Assembly (NCBI GenBank): GCA_027625915.1
Contig: JANTQA010000036.1
Location: 10,747,001-10,811,000 of the forward strand
Length of the DNA stretch: 64,000 bases
Direction: 5' to 3'
Origin: Anaeramoeba flamelloides
Lineage: Eukaryota > Metamonada > Anaeramoebidae
Each line of letters starts with the position of its first letter. Within the stretch, counting starts at the first letter, position 1. Shown here piece after piece: positions 31,844 through 44,060 of this stretch. The position numbers were made by a program, and so were the translations under genes. Below the pieces are notes generated by a model that did not search any database, was not told the DNA's origin, and saw nothing but the letters and a program-made list of their open reading frames with translations.

Positions 31844-33359
31844 TATCACCTAAGAGGTCAAAGTTGAAAAAAATAGAAAAATTTTTGGAATTATTCTTTG
31901 CTATTTTCTGGTTTGGTTAATATTTGCAAAAAGACTGAAAAATTCTTTGTTGTTGTATATAATTTATCAAAATCAACAGACCTTCAAATAAAAAAGACTC
32001 ATTTTAATCTTTTTATAAATTAACTTTGTCATTTTTGTTTTTTACAAAATAAAAATTGGTTAATTTTTCAAGATGTAATTATCATTTAGATGTTTGGATA
32101 CAAACCCCTCAAACCCCTTTCGACAAAATATCAACCCAATTTTAATTGAAAAAAATAATTATTTTTTAAGAGAAACGATTTTTAAAAAAAAAAAAACATC
32201 TTGTAAAAATAAATTAAATGTTCTGGGTGTTTGGTAATTTTTCTTCTATACAAAATATCAAAAGAGGGTAAATATTATCATTGAAAGTGTTTAAGGAAGT
32301 TCAGTTACAAGAAAAAACAAAAAGAATCAAAACAAAAACTCATAAAAAACAAACATAATTACAACTCCCCAGTAAGAATTGCTTTGGTGTGGAAGATTTT
32401 GGCAAAAATTTAAGTAAAATATTGGTTAAAAATCTTCGACAATGTGATCTTCAAAAGTTAGAGTTGTGAGTTGAAAATTCTTGAAAAGATTGTAATTTTA
32501 TCGGCTAGAAAACAATTATTATTGTTCTATTTACTTTTCATGTTTCTTAAAGAGGGTGTTCAAGTTTATATCGAAAAATTTTTTAGGAATTATTTTTATT
32601 AAAAAATATGTATGAAATGATTTTTTTTTCCTAATTGGTGAATATTTTGATTATTTATCAATTTAAATTATTTTGAAACTGCAAGTATGGAGAAAAATAT
32701 ATAAAAAGCAAACTTAGTTCTTAAGAAAAGAATAAATTTTCTTTCATTTTATTTTATTTTAAAGAAAGTCATTTTCTACTTTAAGAAACATTACTAAAAA
32801 TGGCAGTTTTGTATTGTTTTATCTTGTGGATTCCTTTTTTGGGAAAAAAAGTTGATTTTTATTTAAAATCTAGTTAAGGTGGTAATTTTCATATAATTTT
32901 GATATATGTGATTAAAATAATTTCTATATTGTATTTTTCTTCTATTGGAATTTAATGACTAGATTCACAATACGTCAAATTTTCTAAAACTCTATTGATT
33001 CTATCATTTTAAATTGTGAAGAAATTTTCATCAAAATATTCTCCAATTAAGGTCAAAAAATTATTTTCTATGTCTTTTTTTTTAATGAAAAATTTAGAAG
33101 AAATTTTTAGATAAATAAACCAGAATACCCTTATCATGAAATGTAAGAATGAAAAATAATTATAATTTATACACATATTTAGAGAATGGAGTAATTAAAT
33201 AAAATTTTATCAAATACAAAAAAAAAGAGAAGAAGAACAATAATTAAAATATCAATGAAAAATAATTATATCATTTTCATGGCCAAGTTAAAACTAGATA
33301 TATTGCCGTTGGGTAATCTTGAATTTTATGTTTATTTGTAAAATGTTCTTGTTTTATTT

Positions 33360-33850
33360 GAGGTTTTCTTTTTTATTTAGAAAATAAATAGATTTTCGTT
33401 AGGTTTTTTTGACTTTTCTATTTATTTGGAAAATCCATAGATTTTCTAAATAAAATAGAAAACATCACAAATAAAATAAAAAACCTCGAAAAAAAAATTT
33501 GAACACTTTACAAATAAATAGAAAACTCAAAAAAACCTAACGAAAATATATTGATTTTCCAAATAAACTGAAAGCTCATAAAAAGCTAACAGTGGTTTTC
33601 CAAAATTCGAAAGAATGAAAAAAATCAAAGATTTTTTTAAATTCCTTTAACTTCTGAGAACTAAAGTTAGTACCTATTTTTTTTTTAATTTTAGAAAAAT
33701 AAAGAAATTTTCAAAAATTTTCGGATCATTTCGTATTTAAAAAAAAAACTAACGAAAAGTGAATAGGTTTTTTTTCACTTTTTGTTTTTGTTTCTAAAAT
33801 CTATTGATTTTTTAATCAAAACAAAAATTAAAAAAAAAACTAACAATAGA
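33360..33850. repeat. Hairpin cluster 2
   Basis: Adjacent inverted repeats: an AGAAAATAAATAGATTTTCGTT-type block around 33375-33550 with its complement TAACGAAAATATATTGATTT, then a GAATTC-type hairpin at about 33594-33665, then AATAGGTTTT/AAAAACTAACG blocks. It uses the same parts as the clusters at 25.8 and 48.8 kb. Confidence 0.6.
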
Positions 33851-34873
33851 TGATAGGTAATTATCATAGAATAGTTTATCCTAATTCACAATCTAAAAAA
33901 AAAAAATTGACTTTATTTTGTAAAAAAAAAACTCTAAATAATATTTTTAGGTTTTCAATTTATCAAGGAACATATTTATTTAATCTATTATCTTCAATTT
34001 TAATAATTACATATCTACTTTTTATTTATTATAGCATAATATTTTATTTATGTTATTCAAATTTGAAATGAATTTAAAAAAAAAAAAAATGATAAGTACT
34101 TTTTATTACTTTGCCTATGTTTTTCATTTGACAGTCAATATTAAATTCTCATCATTGTTCAGTTGACTGAAACAAAAATACCTTTTATACATGCTAGATC
34201 AGTTTAGAAAGTGTTTTAAAAAAATTTCTATTTCACTTTTCTGAATTTACTCAAAGATTCTTTATTTGCTAAATTTTTTATTTATGGGTTGTAATTCATT
34301 CTTTCATTATTCATTCTTTAATCTGCACAGTTTAACCGGTTTTAATTGTAATTGCACTCTTTTTGATATACGATGGAAAGAGTAAATTCATTAAAAACGC
34401 AACATTGGTTTCTGAAGTGGTAAATATAACAATATAATTATATTATTTAAAGATAAACATTTGTGATCATTAAAAATAGTTAAAATAATAATTTATTTAT
34501 ATATTATTATAAAAAATTAAAAAATTCATTTTGAAATAAACAATATTCAAAAATCATTTGGTTAATTTTGAAAAAGACAAATATAATTTAAATAATATAA
34601 ATTAATGGTAAATTTTTAAATAAATAAACACTCCCACTGCCCCCCTCATTTAAATAATTGGTTTGATTTAAACAAAAAATTGCAGTGTATTTTCAATACA
34701 CCAATCATGAGATTTGATAGCAGAATGTTTTTTTTTCTATTTTAAACGAAGAGGAATAAAAAAAAAAATAAATAAAAAAAAAAATTCTTTTAATGTATTA
34801 ATCTAAATCTCATAAATTTGTATTGAATAATTTGAAAAATATTAAATAATTTTAAAAAATATGAGGTGGACTT

Positions 34874-36198
34874 TTAAATATCAAGTTCAGAATTACTTTC
34901 GTCCCAGTTCTGAGAAGAGTAATTCAATAAATTTCCATCATTATCATCAGAATCTGAGTTTTCATCTTGGGACCAATCTTCTGAACTTTGAAAAGAGTCA
35001 TTCTCAACGTCGCGGAAAATCGAATTTTGCTTCAAGTATTGATGAATTCTTTCTTTGTTGGTGCTTTCATCTTCGAAATTGTTTTTTGTCTTCTTTTTCA
35101 TTTCGTTTTTTTTTTTTTTCGATTCCTCTAATTGTTTTTCTAAGACGCCTGACGATTTAAAGACGAGCCGCTTTGGTAACCATTCATCGTTTTTAAATTT
35201 GTCAAAAATCCATGCTAAAAGATATTCGGTTCCCTTGTGCTTCCCCTCCCCACCGGCGGTGGTGCCTAAATAGGCAAACGTTCTTTCGTGGATATAAGGG
35301 AAAAATTTCAGTGCCTTGGAAAATTCTGATTCCAAGATGCAGTTTGATTTGTCTTGCTTGTTCACACAAACAATCACTGGTGTGTGAACTAAGGATGGGT
35401 GCTGCATCAATTTTTTAAACATCACCGTTGATTCTTCAAACTTGTCATAATCGGAGCCATCAACAACATAAATGATTAAATCAATGATATCTAAGTACAG
35501 AAACCACGTTTCGCGAAACTTTGGCTGGCCTCCTAGATCATACAATTTCACTTCATATCCTCGGTCTTTGATCCCACAAAAGTTCTGGCCAATTGTTGGT
35601 ACAACCGTGTCGGGGACATGCATACCATAAAGACCTCGGATCTCATTTAAAATAGAGGTTTTACTATTTGAAAATTAAGTTGGTTGTCAATTAGACAAGT
35701 CATTAAAGTAAGACAGAGAAATGTAAGTGAATAAAAAAGAAACTTGTTAAGTGTTTTGTTTTTATTTTTGATCTTTTTTTGTTTTTTGAGTAAATCAAAT
35801 TTACTCCAAAAAAAAAAAAAAAAAGTATTTTGTTTTTGAATCTCTTTTTCTTGTTCTTGTTGTTTTTCTTGTACATTTTCTTTTCTTTTTCTTTTTGTTT
35901 TTCTTCTTCTTTTTATTTGTTACGAAAAGGGTGGAATTTCAAATCGGAAAAACAAAGAAGAAAAAATATTAGTCATTTTCTCAGCCAAGAATATCGTTAG
36001 TTTGAGAATATTTTTTTACTTTTTTTTTTCAGAAACAAAAAAATTCCAAAATTTTGAAATAAAAAAAGATTGTAAATAAGATATTTAACAAAGAAAAAGT
36101 TTGGTGAGTTACCCAGAGCTTTGAAGTCCAAATATATATACGTTTCTTTCTGGTTTTTGGATGAACTTACGATACTGGTAGCGAATAAGTGAAAACAT
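34874..36198 (-). CDS. Arf/Arl-family small GTPase with acidic C-terminal extension
   Basis: Two exons, 36198-36113 and 35663-34874, joined by a 449-nt GT-AG intron that splits the first Gly-Lys codon of the P-loop; 291 residues. Joined motifs: P-loop GLQSSGKTS (24-32), switch I PTIG (51-54), DLGGQ (71-75, Arf-type DxGGQ with the catalytic Gln) and NKQD (130-133), then TTAGGEGKHKG in the G5 position. The ATG is preceded directly by an in-frame TAA, which fixes the start. Residue 2 is Phe, so the N-myristoylation Gly of true Arfs is missing. The last ~110 residues are Lys-rich, then acidic and Ser-rich (EDWSQDENSDSDDNDGN). The segment around the second glycine motif and the long tail recall ARL13-type proteins, but a specific Arl class is not certain. 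Likely cytosolic or membrane-trafficking GTPase. Confidence 0.85.
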
Positions 36199-36570
36199 TT
36201 AGAAAAAAATAAATTTACAAAGAAAAAAGCCAAAAATGAATAGACTGACAAGAATTTTGATTCTTAGTCGGAAATTTTTTTTGTTACAAGTAAGTGTGAG
36301 AAATTTTTAAGTAACGACAAGTTTTTAAGTAACTAATTTTTTAATGGGTTTTTTTTGTTTAAAGGAAAAAGCCAAAAACAAAAAAATCTCTTCTTTTCGA
36401 ACAAAAAACAAAAATAATGTTAGTTCTTTTTAGAATGAAGAGAGAGTTCAAAGTCGAAACTCAAAATCGAATAACGTATTAGTTCTGTTTTTTGTTCAGA
36501 TACAGGTTATTCATGTTGAAAAGAGTAGGTTTTTTGGAATGAAGATCTTAAAAACTTTTTTTTAATTTAA

Positions 36571-39043
36571 GGAAGTGTACACATTTTACCAATTTTGAAA
36601 ATTTTTAATTTCCACTTAATTATTGAAAAAAGAATTTTTAAGTGTCATGAGAAATTGAAACTTTGAAACCAAAATACCGTTCACTAGTTTATTTGAGAAA
36701 AAAACTAAACATAATCAAGAGTAAATCAGAGTTGATTCTTTAATTTTTCATTTTTTGCCACATTTAGTTGATTAAATGTTTGAGTTTTATAAAATTTGCT
36801 TTTGGATCAAGAAAAGTGTTAATAGTAAATACTTTAAATTACTGTTGTTAAAATAATCCGCGGACAAGTTTAGTCTGTGTTTCAAAATAAAACCTTGTTT
36901 TTTTTTTCTAGATGACCTATACATCAATCGATCAATAAAACCAACAATAAACCCCAAGTAAATATGGTATTGTCTTCTTAAAGTTCTATTATTGAAAAAG
37001 AAATTTTAAAAATGAAAAATCAAATTAGATATTTATCTCTAAAAATAGAGTCTAATTTCTCAAGAAAATTTTTATCCTCAAAAAACACAAAAAATTTCCA
37101 AAAACAAAGAATATTACGAAAAATTTTGAACAAAGTTCATTAAAAATTTTAAATTTACTCAATATTTTCGAGGTATTTTCCTTCAAAATTGATTCGAACT
37201 GAGGTATATCATTGTGTAGTCAATTGGATGTTGCATTGGAACAAGTTGAAAAAAACGTAGGAATTATATTTTGAAAAAAGGATAAAAGTCGATGTACATA
37301 GTATTTTGATCATTGTAATCAAAGTTCAAATGAAAAAAAAAAAAAAAAATAGAAATATAGAGATATGGATTTCATTTCGAAACAAATTTTAGAAAGATGT
37401 TTTTCAACTTTTAAGACTGAATATTGATAATTCAAGCTTTAAAGATCTAGAAAATTTGACTGTATTTACTCCACACTCGAAGAGTGACTTGAAACCAAAA
37501 ATTGTACTGTGAAATTACCCTACTTTTGATTGACAAAATCCCAATAACCAAGAGAAAATTTTGAGAGGATCTTATCGCAATAAAAAACCAATTCAAAAAA
37601 AAAGTTGAAAAAGCATTCTCAATTCCAAAAAATCATATTTTTCAAAAAAAATTACTTGTCTTTGTTTTATTTTAAATTTCCAAATTGTTAAATTTCTTTT
37701 ATTTAATACAAATTGTTTTCTTGAAGTAGATAATTAATTTAATTCGATTTAATCTAATATGTGGTTATATTGTAACTTTCTATATTTGAAAAAGTAAGGG
37801 TTTTGTAACATTCTTTTGAAAAAAATAACCGTTTCAAGAAATAAAAAAAAAGTTAAAAGAAAATCTTTGAGATCTCAAACTTTGACAAAGATCTAAACTT
37901 TGAAACTAATACAGTTGTTTTTAAAATGATAAATCACAACCATTCTAATTGGAAATAGAGTGTCGCTCTTTGAACGTTTTTTTCTAAAAATTTCCTCTTT
38001 TTTTAATTGTTGATTTTTGGAGATCGATCAGGCTTCACATGTTGGTTGGTTTTTGATTCGTTTGCACACCGAATAACAAACAAATATTTTTTTATGCATT
38101 TCAGAAAGAAAAATTTTTTAAATCATAATGAATCGTCTTTTAATATTCAAATTCTTTATTATTAATTGTAAAAAGTTACATTAATGAGTAAAAAAGTGTA
38201 TTTTTAAGTCAATTCATATCTTTACAATTATGACTTTCAGAGGTAACCCATAATATTGTAACTGGATTATGATGTGAGTACTTTGAGAAAACACATTTCT
38301 TGTTAAAATATAAAAATTGTGAAAATGAAAAATTTCTGATTTTTTGATTTTTCTTTGTAAATCTCAAACGAACCTAAAAACTTTCTTTTTTAAAAAATTG
38401 CATTGAATATCAGAATCAACAATTAAAGATCCAAAAAGGTTGATATAAAATTCAAAGAACTAACCTAAGAAATCCTTCTTTTAAAAATACCATTGAAAAT
38501 TGCAATAATGATAAAAATAGTTAATAATTCGTTAGGTTCTAGTTAAGATTTAGTATTATAATACAAAGTATTGAGTTTTACAACAATCTTCTTGAACTGT
38601 TTTGGTGAAATTGATATCACAAGAGTCTATTTACTTTGTAATATTTATTTACAAAAAGGTTTTAATATCAATTTGGAATCTTAGAATTTCAAAAAATTAT
38701 GGTGGTATTGATCTTTTTTACTAATGTTTTCTATTAAATTTTTATTGTTTGACAAAAATAATGTCACACTTTTTCAATTAAGCTCCGATTTTTTTTCACA
38801 GCAGTTGTATCAAATCTTACAGATAAGATCAATAAATAAAAGATTTGTTTAATATTTTTTCTTGATATCAATTTTTGAATAATTTTTATTTTCACTTTTA
38901 AATTGGTTGGAAATACCTTAGACTAAGAAACCTAACACAGCCGTTTTGGTTTCTAGATTAATCTGTTTGGTTAAAGAAATTATTTTAATGATTTAGTTTC
39001 AAATAAACCAGAAGATTAAAAATTGGTGAATCTGCTTACTCCC
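36571..39043. mobile_element. TTAA-type inverted-repeat element, 2.47 kb, non-coding
   Basis: The left end (after TTAA) reads GGAAGTGTACACATTTTACC; the right end reversed (after ATAA, a one-base variant of TTAA) reads GGGAGTAAGCAGATTCACC, both followed by AATTTT. The lone end at 6329 has the same plan. No transposase-like frame inside. Confidence 0.5.
37170..37320 (+). repeat. Dispersed repeat, copy 1
   Basis: TTCAAAATTGATTCGAACTG, an AGGTATA-ATT block, ATGTTGCATTGGAAC, AATTATATTTTGAAA and TATTTTGATCATTG occur in this order. The reverse complement of 41145-41290 has the same order; 8670-8790 has a weaker version (CAAAGGTGATTTAATC, ACACCATTGGAAC). Confidence 0.55.
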
Positions 39044-39571
39044 TTATGAAAAAAAAACCTTCCTTTTTGAAAAATTTGATACAACCTCTTTTTCTCTGGA
39101 TATGCTTTTTATGTTTCTAATTGACACCACAAACCCAAGATTATGAAACTTTAATAAGGTTTGAAAGCTGTTTCTGGAATCAGTGTGAGAACACGAATGC
39201 AATTACTCACTCTGGAAAGGAAAAAAGCTGAAACACAAAGAGAATAAAAGTAAAAATTCAAATACCAATCAAGGATATGATCGAAAAAATTGATGTTGTG
39301 AAAAAAAAATACAAACAGAATAAAGGTTTATTTGAAATATGTAACTTTAATTGTTTACAAATAAATTACAAAAAATTTTAGAAAATAAAATAAAAAAGAA
39401 AAAAAAATTTTTCTTCTTTTTCTGGGAAGGTTTTTAAGAAAAAATCCAAAGACAAAAAGAAAAGATTTGAAAAAAAAAAAAAAATACTTTCTTCTTTTTA
39501 TTTGATCATTGAAGAGAAAACAGTTACTGTTTGTTCTTTAATAAGTTAGGAAAAATGAGAAAATTGGTTTT

Positions 39572-39602
<31 letters not shown>

Positions 39603-39631
39603 AAAAAGAGAAAAAAGAAAATCTTTAATAA

Positions 39632-40522
39632 TTAATAAAATTTTACTCCTCTTTTTTCTCCACTTGGGTAGACTATTGGTATCTTAATACGGGTGGGTGC
39701 TTTTGGAAGATCTATTCTAAAATCAAATCTACCATATTTCTTAATTTTTCCACGGTTATGTCTTTTTGGTTGCTTAACCTTTCCAACACCATACCCAATA
39801 TCAATAGTTTTTGGATCGACTTTCTTTGGTTCTAGTAAATTTTCATTTGTTGTATCGGTTGTGGTTGTGGTTGTGTTTGTGTTTGTTTGTTGTTGGTTTG
39901 TTGTTGTGTTTCCATTTCTGATTAGTGTTTTACGTTTCTGTAATTGTTTCAGTCTTTCAAGTCGTGAATTTTTTAGGCTGGTTTGTGAAGATTGTCGTAT
40001 TTGTTGTGTTTGCTGTATTTGTTGTGTTTGCTGTGTTTGTTGTGTTTGTTGTGTTTGCTGTGTTTGCTGTGTTTGCTGTGTTTGCTGTGTTTGCTGTGTT
40101 TGCTGTGTTTGCTGTGTTTGCTGTGTTTGCTGTGTTTTCAGTGGTTGGTTTGTGTTTGTAATAGTTGTTATTCCAAGACTATTCTTTATAGTTGTATTTT
40201 GCTGTATATTTGCTTTTTGTTGTGTATTTTGATTTGTGTTGTTGTTTACATTATTTGTATTCGTGGTCGTGGTGGTGGTGGTTGTAGTTTCATTTTTTTG
40301 AGCACGTAGTTCCTGTAACTTTTTCAGTCTTTCAAGCCGGGAATTTGTGGAGTTTGTTTGTGAAGATTGTTGTGGTTGCTTTTGTGTTTGGTTCTGTGTT
40401 TGGACTGTGTTTGTATTATTGTTTGTTGTGTTTACCGTGTTAGTATTAGTTTGCGATTCTAATCTTTTCTTTCGTTGCTCTCTTAGCCTTTCTAATCGGC
40501 TTTGCAAATTTGGGTTTGACAT
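39632..40522 (-). CDS. Unrecognised Gln/Thr-repeat protein with SRLERL motifs
   Basis: 296 residues from the ATG at 40522 (MSNPNLQSRLERLREQRK); the frame is open slightly further upstream but without ATG. Three copies of a short basic helix motif occur: SRLERLREQRKKR, SRLERLKKLQELR and SRLERLKQLQKRK. They are separated by Asn/Thr/Gln-rich stretches. The middle holds about 15 units of Gln-Gln-Thr encoded by a 9-bp tandem repeat. The last ~60 residues are free of repeats and basic (GYGVGKVKQPKRHNRGKIKK, then GRFDFRIDLPKAPTRIKIPI and GEKRGVKF), and look like the conserved functional part. No family recognised; no signal peptide or membrane segment. The basic composition would suit a nucleic-acid or ribosome-associated role, but that is only a guess. 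Confidence 0.7.
   Translation of the reverse strand: MSNPNLQSRLERLREQRKKRLESQTNTNTVNTTNNNTNTVQTQNQTQKQPQQSSQTNSTNSRLERLKKLQELRAQKNETTTTTTTTTNTNNVNNNTNQNTQQKANIQQNTTIKNSLGITTITNTNQPLKTQQTQQTQQTQQTQQTQQTQQTQQTQQTQQTQQTQQTQQIQQTQQIRQSSQTSLKNSRLERLKQLQKRKTLIRNGNTTTNQQQTNTNTTTTTTDTTNENLLEPKKVDPKTIDIGYGVGKVKQPKRHNRGKIKKYGRFDFRIDLPKAPTRIKIPIVYPSGEKRGVKFY
40000..40140 (-). repeat. 9-bp minisatellite encoding Gln-Gln-Thr
   Basis: About 15 copies of TTTGCTGTG (+ strand), with TTTGTTGTG variants towards the 5' side of the + strand. In-frame expansion or contraction keeps the protein open. Confidence 0.85.
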
Positions 40523-41144
40523 ACAAACAAAAAATAACAAAAAAGAAAATGATTAAAAGATAAAAAAATGAATATGTTTTTAAAATCAACCAAATTATTA
40601 CTATTCTTTTGAGTTTTTTCCTCAAAGAATCGAGAAAAGTATAAAAAATTTTTTTTTAAAATAATTTGAAGACTTTGGTTTCGGAAAAAGTTGTGTTGGT
40701 CTCCAAACATTGTACAAAATCTCTTTTTGATATTTCAATAATCCTTTTTTAGTTTCAGAACAACAAGTATTAAAACAAATCTTCATAATCTTGTTTTTTA
40801 ATATATTTGTTTTAGAAAATCTACTTTATTTCGACCCTTTTGTTTTATCTCTAAAAAAAACTCTAAATTAATCTTTGTTCAATCAAAATTCAAGTTTATT
40901 ATGAATATATCCAAAAACGATCTGAAAGGTTGTTGAGATACTCACAAAATTTAAAAAATCTTCAAGCTAATTTGATAGCTAATTTCCTAAAAAAATTTAT
41001 CTAAATTCAAAATGGTAAAATGAAGAAAAATATGATAAATATACTAAATATTTTTTAATATAAGATATAATATTTTCATTCAGCTTTCGAAAAAGAGGTT
41101 ATACAATCATTCAATAATTTTAAATATTTTAATTTCCATACAGT

Positions 41145-41290
41145 GATCAAAATAATGCCTGCCCAACAAGGTTTAATATGTTTCAAAATATAATCTGTGT
41201 TTATTTTTCTTTTTGTTGGAAGGCAACATTGAATTTACTACCAATAGTATACCTAAGTTCAAATCAATTTTGAAAGTAAAGGTCTGGTTA
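41145..41290 (-). repeat. Dispersed repeat, copy 2 (inverted)
   Basis: Reverse complement of the 37170-37320 copy: CAATTTTGAAAGTAAAGG, TTGGAAGGCAACATTGAAT and CAGTGATCAAAATAATG blocks in reversed order. About 60-70% similar by eye. Non-coding. Confidence 0.5.
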
Positions 41291-42643
41291 TTTTCAGTAA
41301 AATTTAAATTATTCAATGCAAATAGTTGAAAATTTTGGATATTATTCTCATTTTTTGAATTTTTTAAATTTTTTTTTTGTTATAAAAATTTTCTGAAAAA
41401 ATGATCTATTTTTCGAGATAAATTTTCCATATTGATCCTTTATTTTTATAATTTCTTGTTGAATATTAGAACTTTAAGAAAACTATATCATATTTAATTC
41501 GGATTTATTTTTGGTTTCTTTGATAGGTTGATGATTAGGTTTTCTATAACAAAAAAAAACACATTTTTATTTAGAAATATGGATTAAACTTTTATTTCTA
41601 TACTTTATATTGACAACAGTATTCTTATGAAACTTTTCAAATTTTTCTTTCTGATAAGAAGCTTAAATTATTAATTTGAGTTTTAGAATTGGAAACTTTG
41701 ATGATTTTATATTAATTCATTAGATTGTGTTGATTTTGGAAAGCCAATTATAAATTTTGATCTTTTTCTTTTGTAATTAAAAGTAAAACCAAACTTATTT
41801 TTAAAACTATTTTTCGAAACAAATTATTGTGTTTAATAAGTTTTTTCCATTTTTTCTCATATTTTAAAAAGTTCAAAATCCAACATACTTTCGAATTATT
41901 CTAAAAAAAATTATTTTTTTTCAAGATGAAAGAAATCTTATTAACTCAAAAGGAAATGTACCAAAATAAATTTTTAAAAATTATATCATTCAGTTTTGAA
42001 ATCACTCAGTTTAAAAAATCTCCTTAATTTCAAAAAAATTTTTATAATTTTATTTATTTATTTTATGAATTTTTACTAAACAAAGTTTTTTTTCCCTGTT
42101 TCATAAAAAAAAAAAAATAGATGATAACTAAAAAACATTAAATTAATGATTTTCTCAATATCTCTTTTTAAAGCCTTGAAAATTCAATTCTAGCAAAAAA
42201 AAAAAAATACTTTTTAATTATATTTTTTGTAAAAAATCATATATAATTCGAAATTATTTTCTAGTTGGTAGGTAATAATCCAGAGATTAAAATTATTAAT
42301 TTAAATATTATTTCTCAATTTTTTAAATCTATTTGAACGAATATAATCAACATCAATTGCTTGTTGAAAATAATTATTATAATAATAAAAGATAAAAAAA
42401 AAAATTCTCCAACAAAAAAAATCGAGAAATAATTAATGAATGCTGTTAATTTTTCAATCTTTAAAAAAAAAAATAATAATTCAGTAAAATTGGCAATTAA
42501 TTAATTGTAAAAAATATCCTTTTAATTTGGTATTTTTAATTAATCAAAAAAAAACCCGAAATTTCAAAAAAGAGTGTAATTCAATACGCTTAATCAAAGT
42601 AAAATCTGATTCAAAATTCAATAATATATTCACATTAATTATA

Positions 42644-43333
42644 AACTCTGTTTCAGTCAAAGGGCCCAACGTTTTTTTCAAATATCAATTATTTTATATA
42701 ATTGACCTTTGAAGAACAAATAAGAAATAAAGAGAATAATACACCTCAAAGAAATGTTGATACATGTCTGAAAGAAAACTAATTAATCAATGAGCTTTTC
42801 TTAAAAATTGAAAAACTCAAATTCTTAGGTCCCTATTGAGAAAAACAACGATGTTCGTTTTGAACTTCTACTGGTATCCGAATAATAAATTTGAAACATT
42901 TTTCACTTCATTTTCAATACTTTTCTTTTAGAAATTAAGCCCCCAAACAAAGTTTGTTGGTATTTGTGGTCTCTATTTGAAAAAGGAAATGAAAATGAAG
43001 TGAAATTTTTTCACATTTATTAAACAAATATCAAGTCAAAGTTCAAATTGAATTGCAATAGAAATAAATAGATTTCTCAACAATCTTTACAGAGTTTCAG
43101 TGACTTTAGAATAACACGTTTTTACCAAGTTACTATTGATCTTGCAATACAAAAATTTTTTGCAAATGAATGATGTTTTTAAAAAAAAAATCGAAAAAAA
43201 AAACAAAAATGTGAAAAAATGATTTCAATTTTGAAAATTTCCAAAATAAAATTTTTCTTCTAATATCTATGCAAACCCTTTAAACACGTGTATTATACCA
43301 TTACAACTGGGCCCCTTTGACTGAAAAATAGTT
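42644..43333 (+). mobile_element. TA-flanked inverted-repeat element, copy C (690 bp)
   Basis: TA on both sides. The left end reads AACTCTGTTTCAGTCAAAGG and the right end reversed reads AACTATTTTTCAGTCAAAGG. It aligns end to end with copies A and B. The centre has a CCCCAAACAAAGTTTGTTGG palindrome within the CACTTCATTTTCA/TGAAAATGAAGTG inverted repeat. Non-coding. Confidence 0.88.
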
Positions 43334-43905
43334 TAAATATAAAATTTTGAGTAAATATTAAGAGTTATAATGGATTTATTGTATTTTTGTGAATTATATC
43401 AAGAAAAAATGACAAAATAACCAATTTTTCAGACATAATTATAAGGTTATTTCTTGACTAAAAATGGTTGATACTCTAATAATTTAGATTAATAATGGGA
43501 TTTTCAATTTTTTTTTTTTTTGTTATTTTTTATAACTATAATTTTCGCTGGAAAATGCTTCAAATTAAACAAAATGGACTGAGAATGGTAATATAATGAA
43601 ATCTAAGTTTCCTCTTAATATTTATTAACTGGATAATAATTTTTTTTCAAAATTAAAATTCTAAAGATGTTTTTCTTAAGGTAACTCAACTGTTTTAAAT
43701 AATGATTAATGAAAAAAAAATTATTTTAAAAAAATCATCTAGAAAGTTTCAATTTTTTTAGTTGAGTTAGCAAATTTCAAAAATATTCTTTTAAATTTGA
43801 AATTTGTTTTGCTCATAAAGATTAAAAATAAAAAACAACTAAATAGGATTTTTTTTTTTTTTTTAATTTTATTTTTAATAAAATATTTTTTCTGAGATAC
43901 CAAGT

Positions 43906-44060
43906 ATGAACAAGACTAAAAGATTTTCAAATTTTGTTGATGAAGAAGTGTTGTTGGAGTCACATGAGGATCTTCAATTTGAATAAGCATTGGGGAAATT
44001 GTTGAAAAAAATTGATGGTATTGAAGATCAAAAAGAAAAGAACACCTAAAAATATACATT
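43906..44060 (+). pseudogene. Short gene-like frame with stops, unrecognised
   Basis: From ATG 43906 the frame reads MNKTKRFSNFVDEEVLLESH, then after a TAA continues with ALGKLLKKIDGIEDQKEKN in the same frame. The composition is coding-like and unlike the spacer, but stops interrupt it. Possibly a relic of a lost gene or an exon of an undetected one. Confidence 0.25.

Larger units (their letters stand above)
31241..34873. other. Intergenic spacer with hairpin cluster 2
   Basis: It contains a possible small minus-strand gene (31652-31843) and hairpin cluster 2 (33360-33850). A remnant resembling the TTTGACAGTCAA...GTTGACTGAAAC ends of the TA-flanked family lies near 34125-34170. The frame at 33850-34071 is A/T-run noise. 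Nothing else recognised. Confidence 0.5.
36199..39631. other. Intergenic spacer with a 2.5 kb TTAA-type element
   Basis: It holds the element 36571-39043, which includes a copy of a dispersed repeat at about 37170-37320. A slightly GC-richer patch at 39110-39240 could hide a short exon but no frame could be assigned. No confident gene. Confidence 0.5.

Noticed and set aside
33850-34071. 73-codon frame with hydrophobic stretches
   Set aside because: Composition matches A/T-run noise (Ile, Leu, Tyr, Phe, Lys only) and it abuts a hairpin cluster.
43906-44060. Possible reassigned stop codons (reading through TAA in a gene-like frame)
   Set aside because: Conserved genes in the window (FCF1, ACS, TRAPPC6, NADAR, MBL) use no in-frame stops and end with standard TAA/TAG/TGA, so decay is simpler than an altered code.
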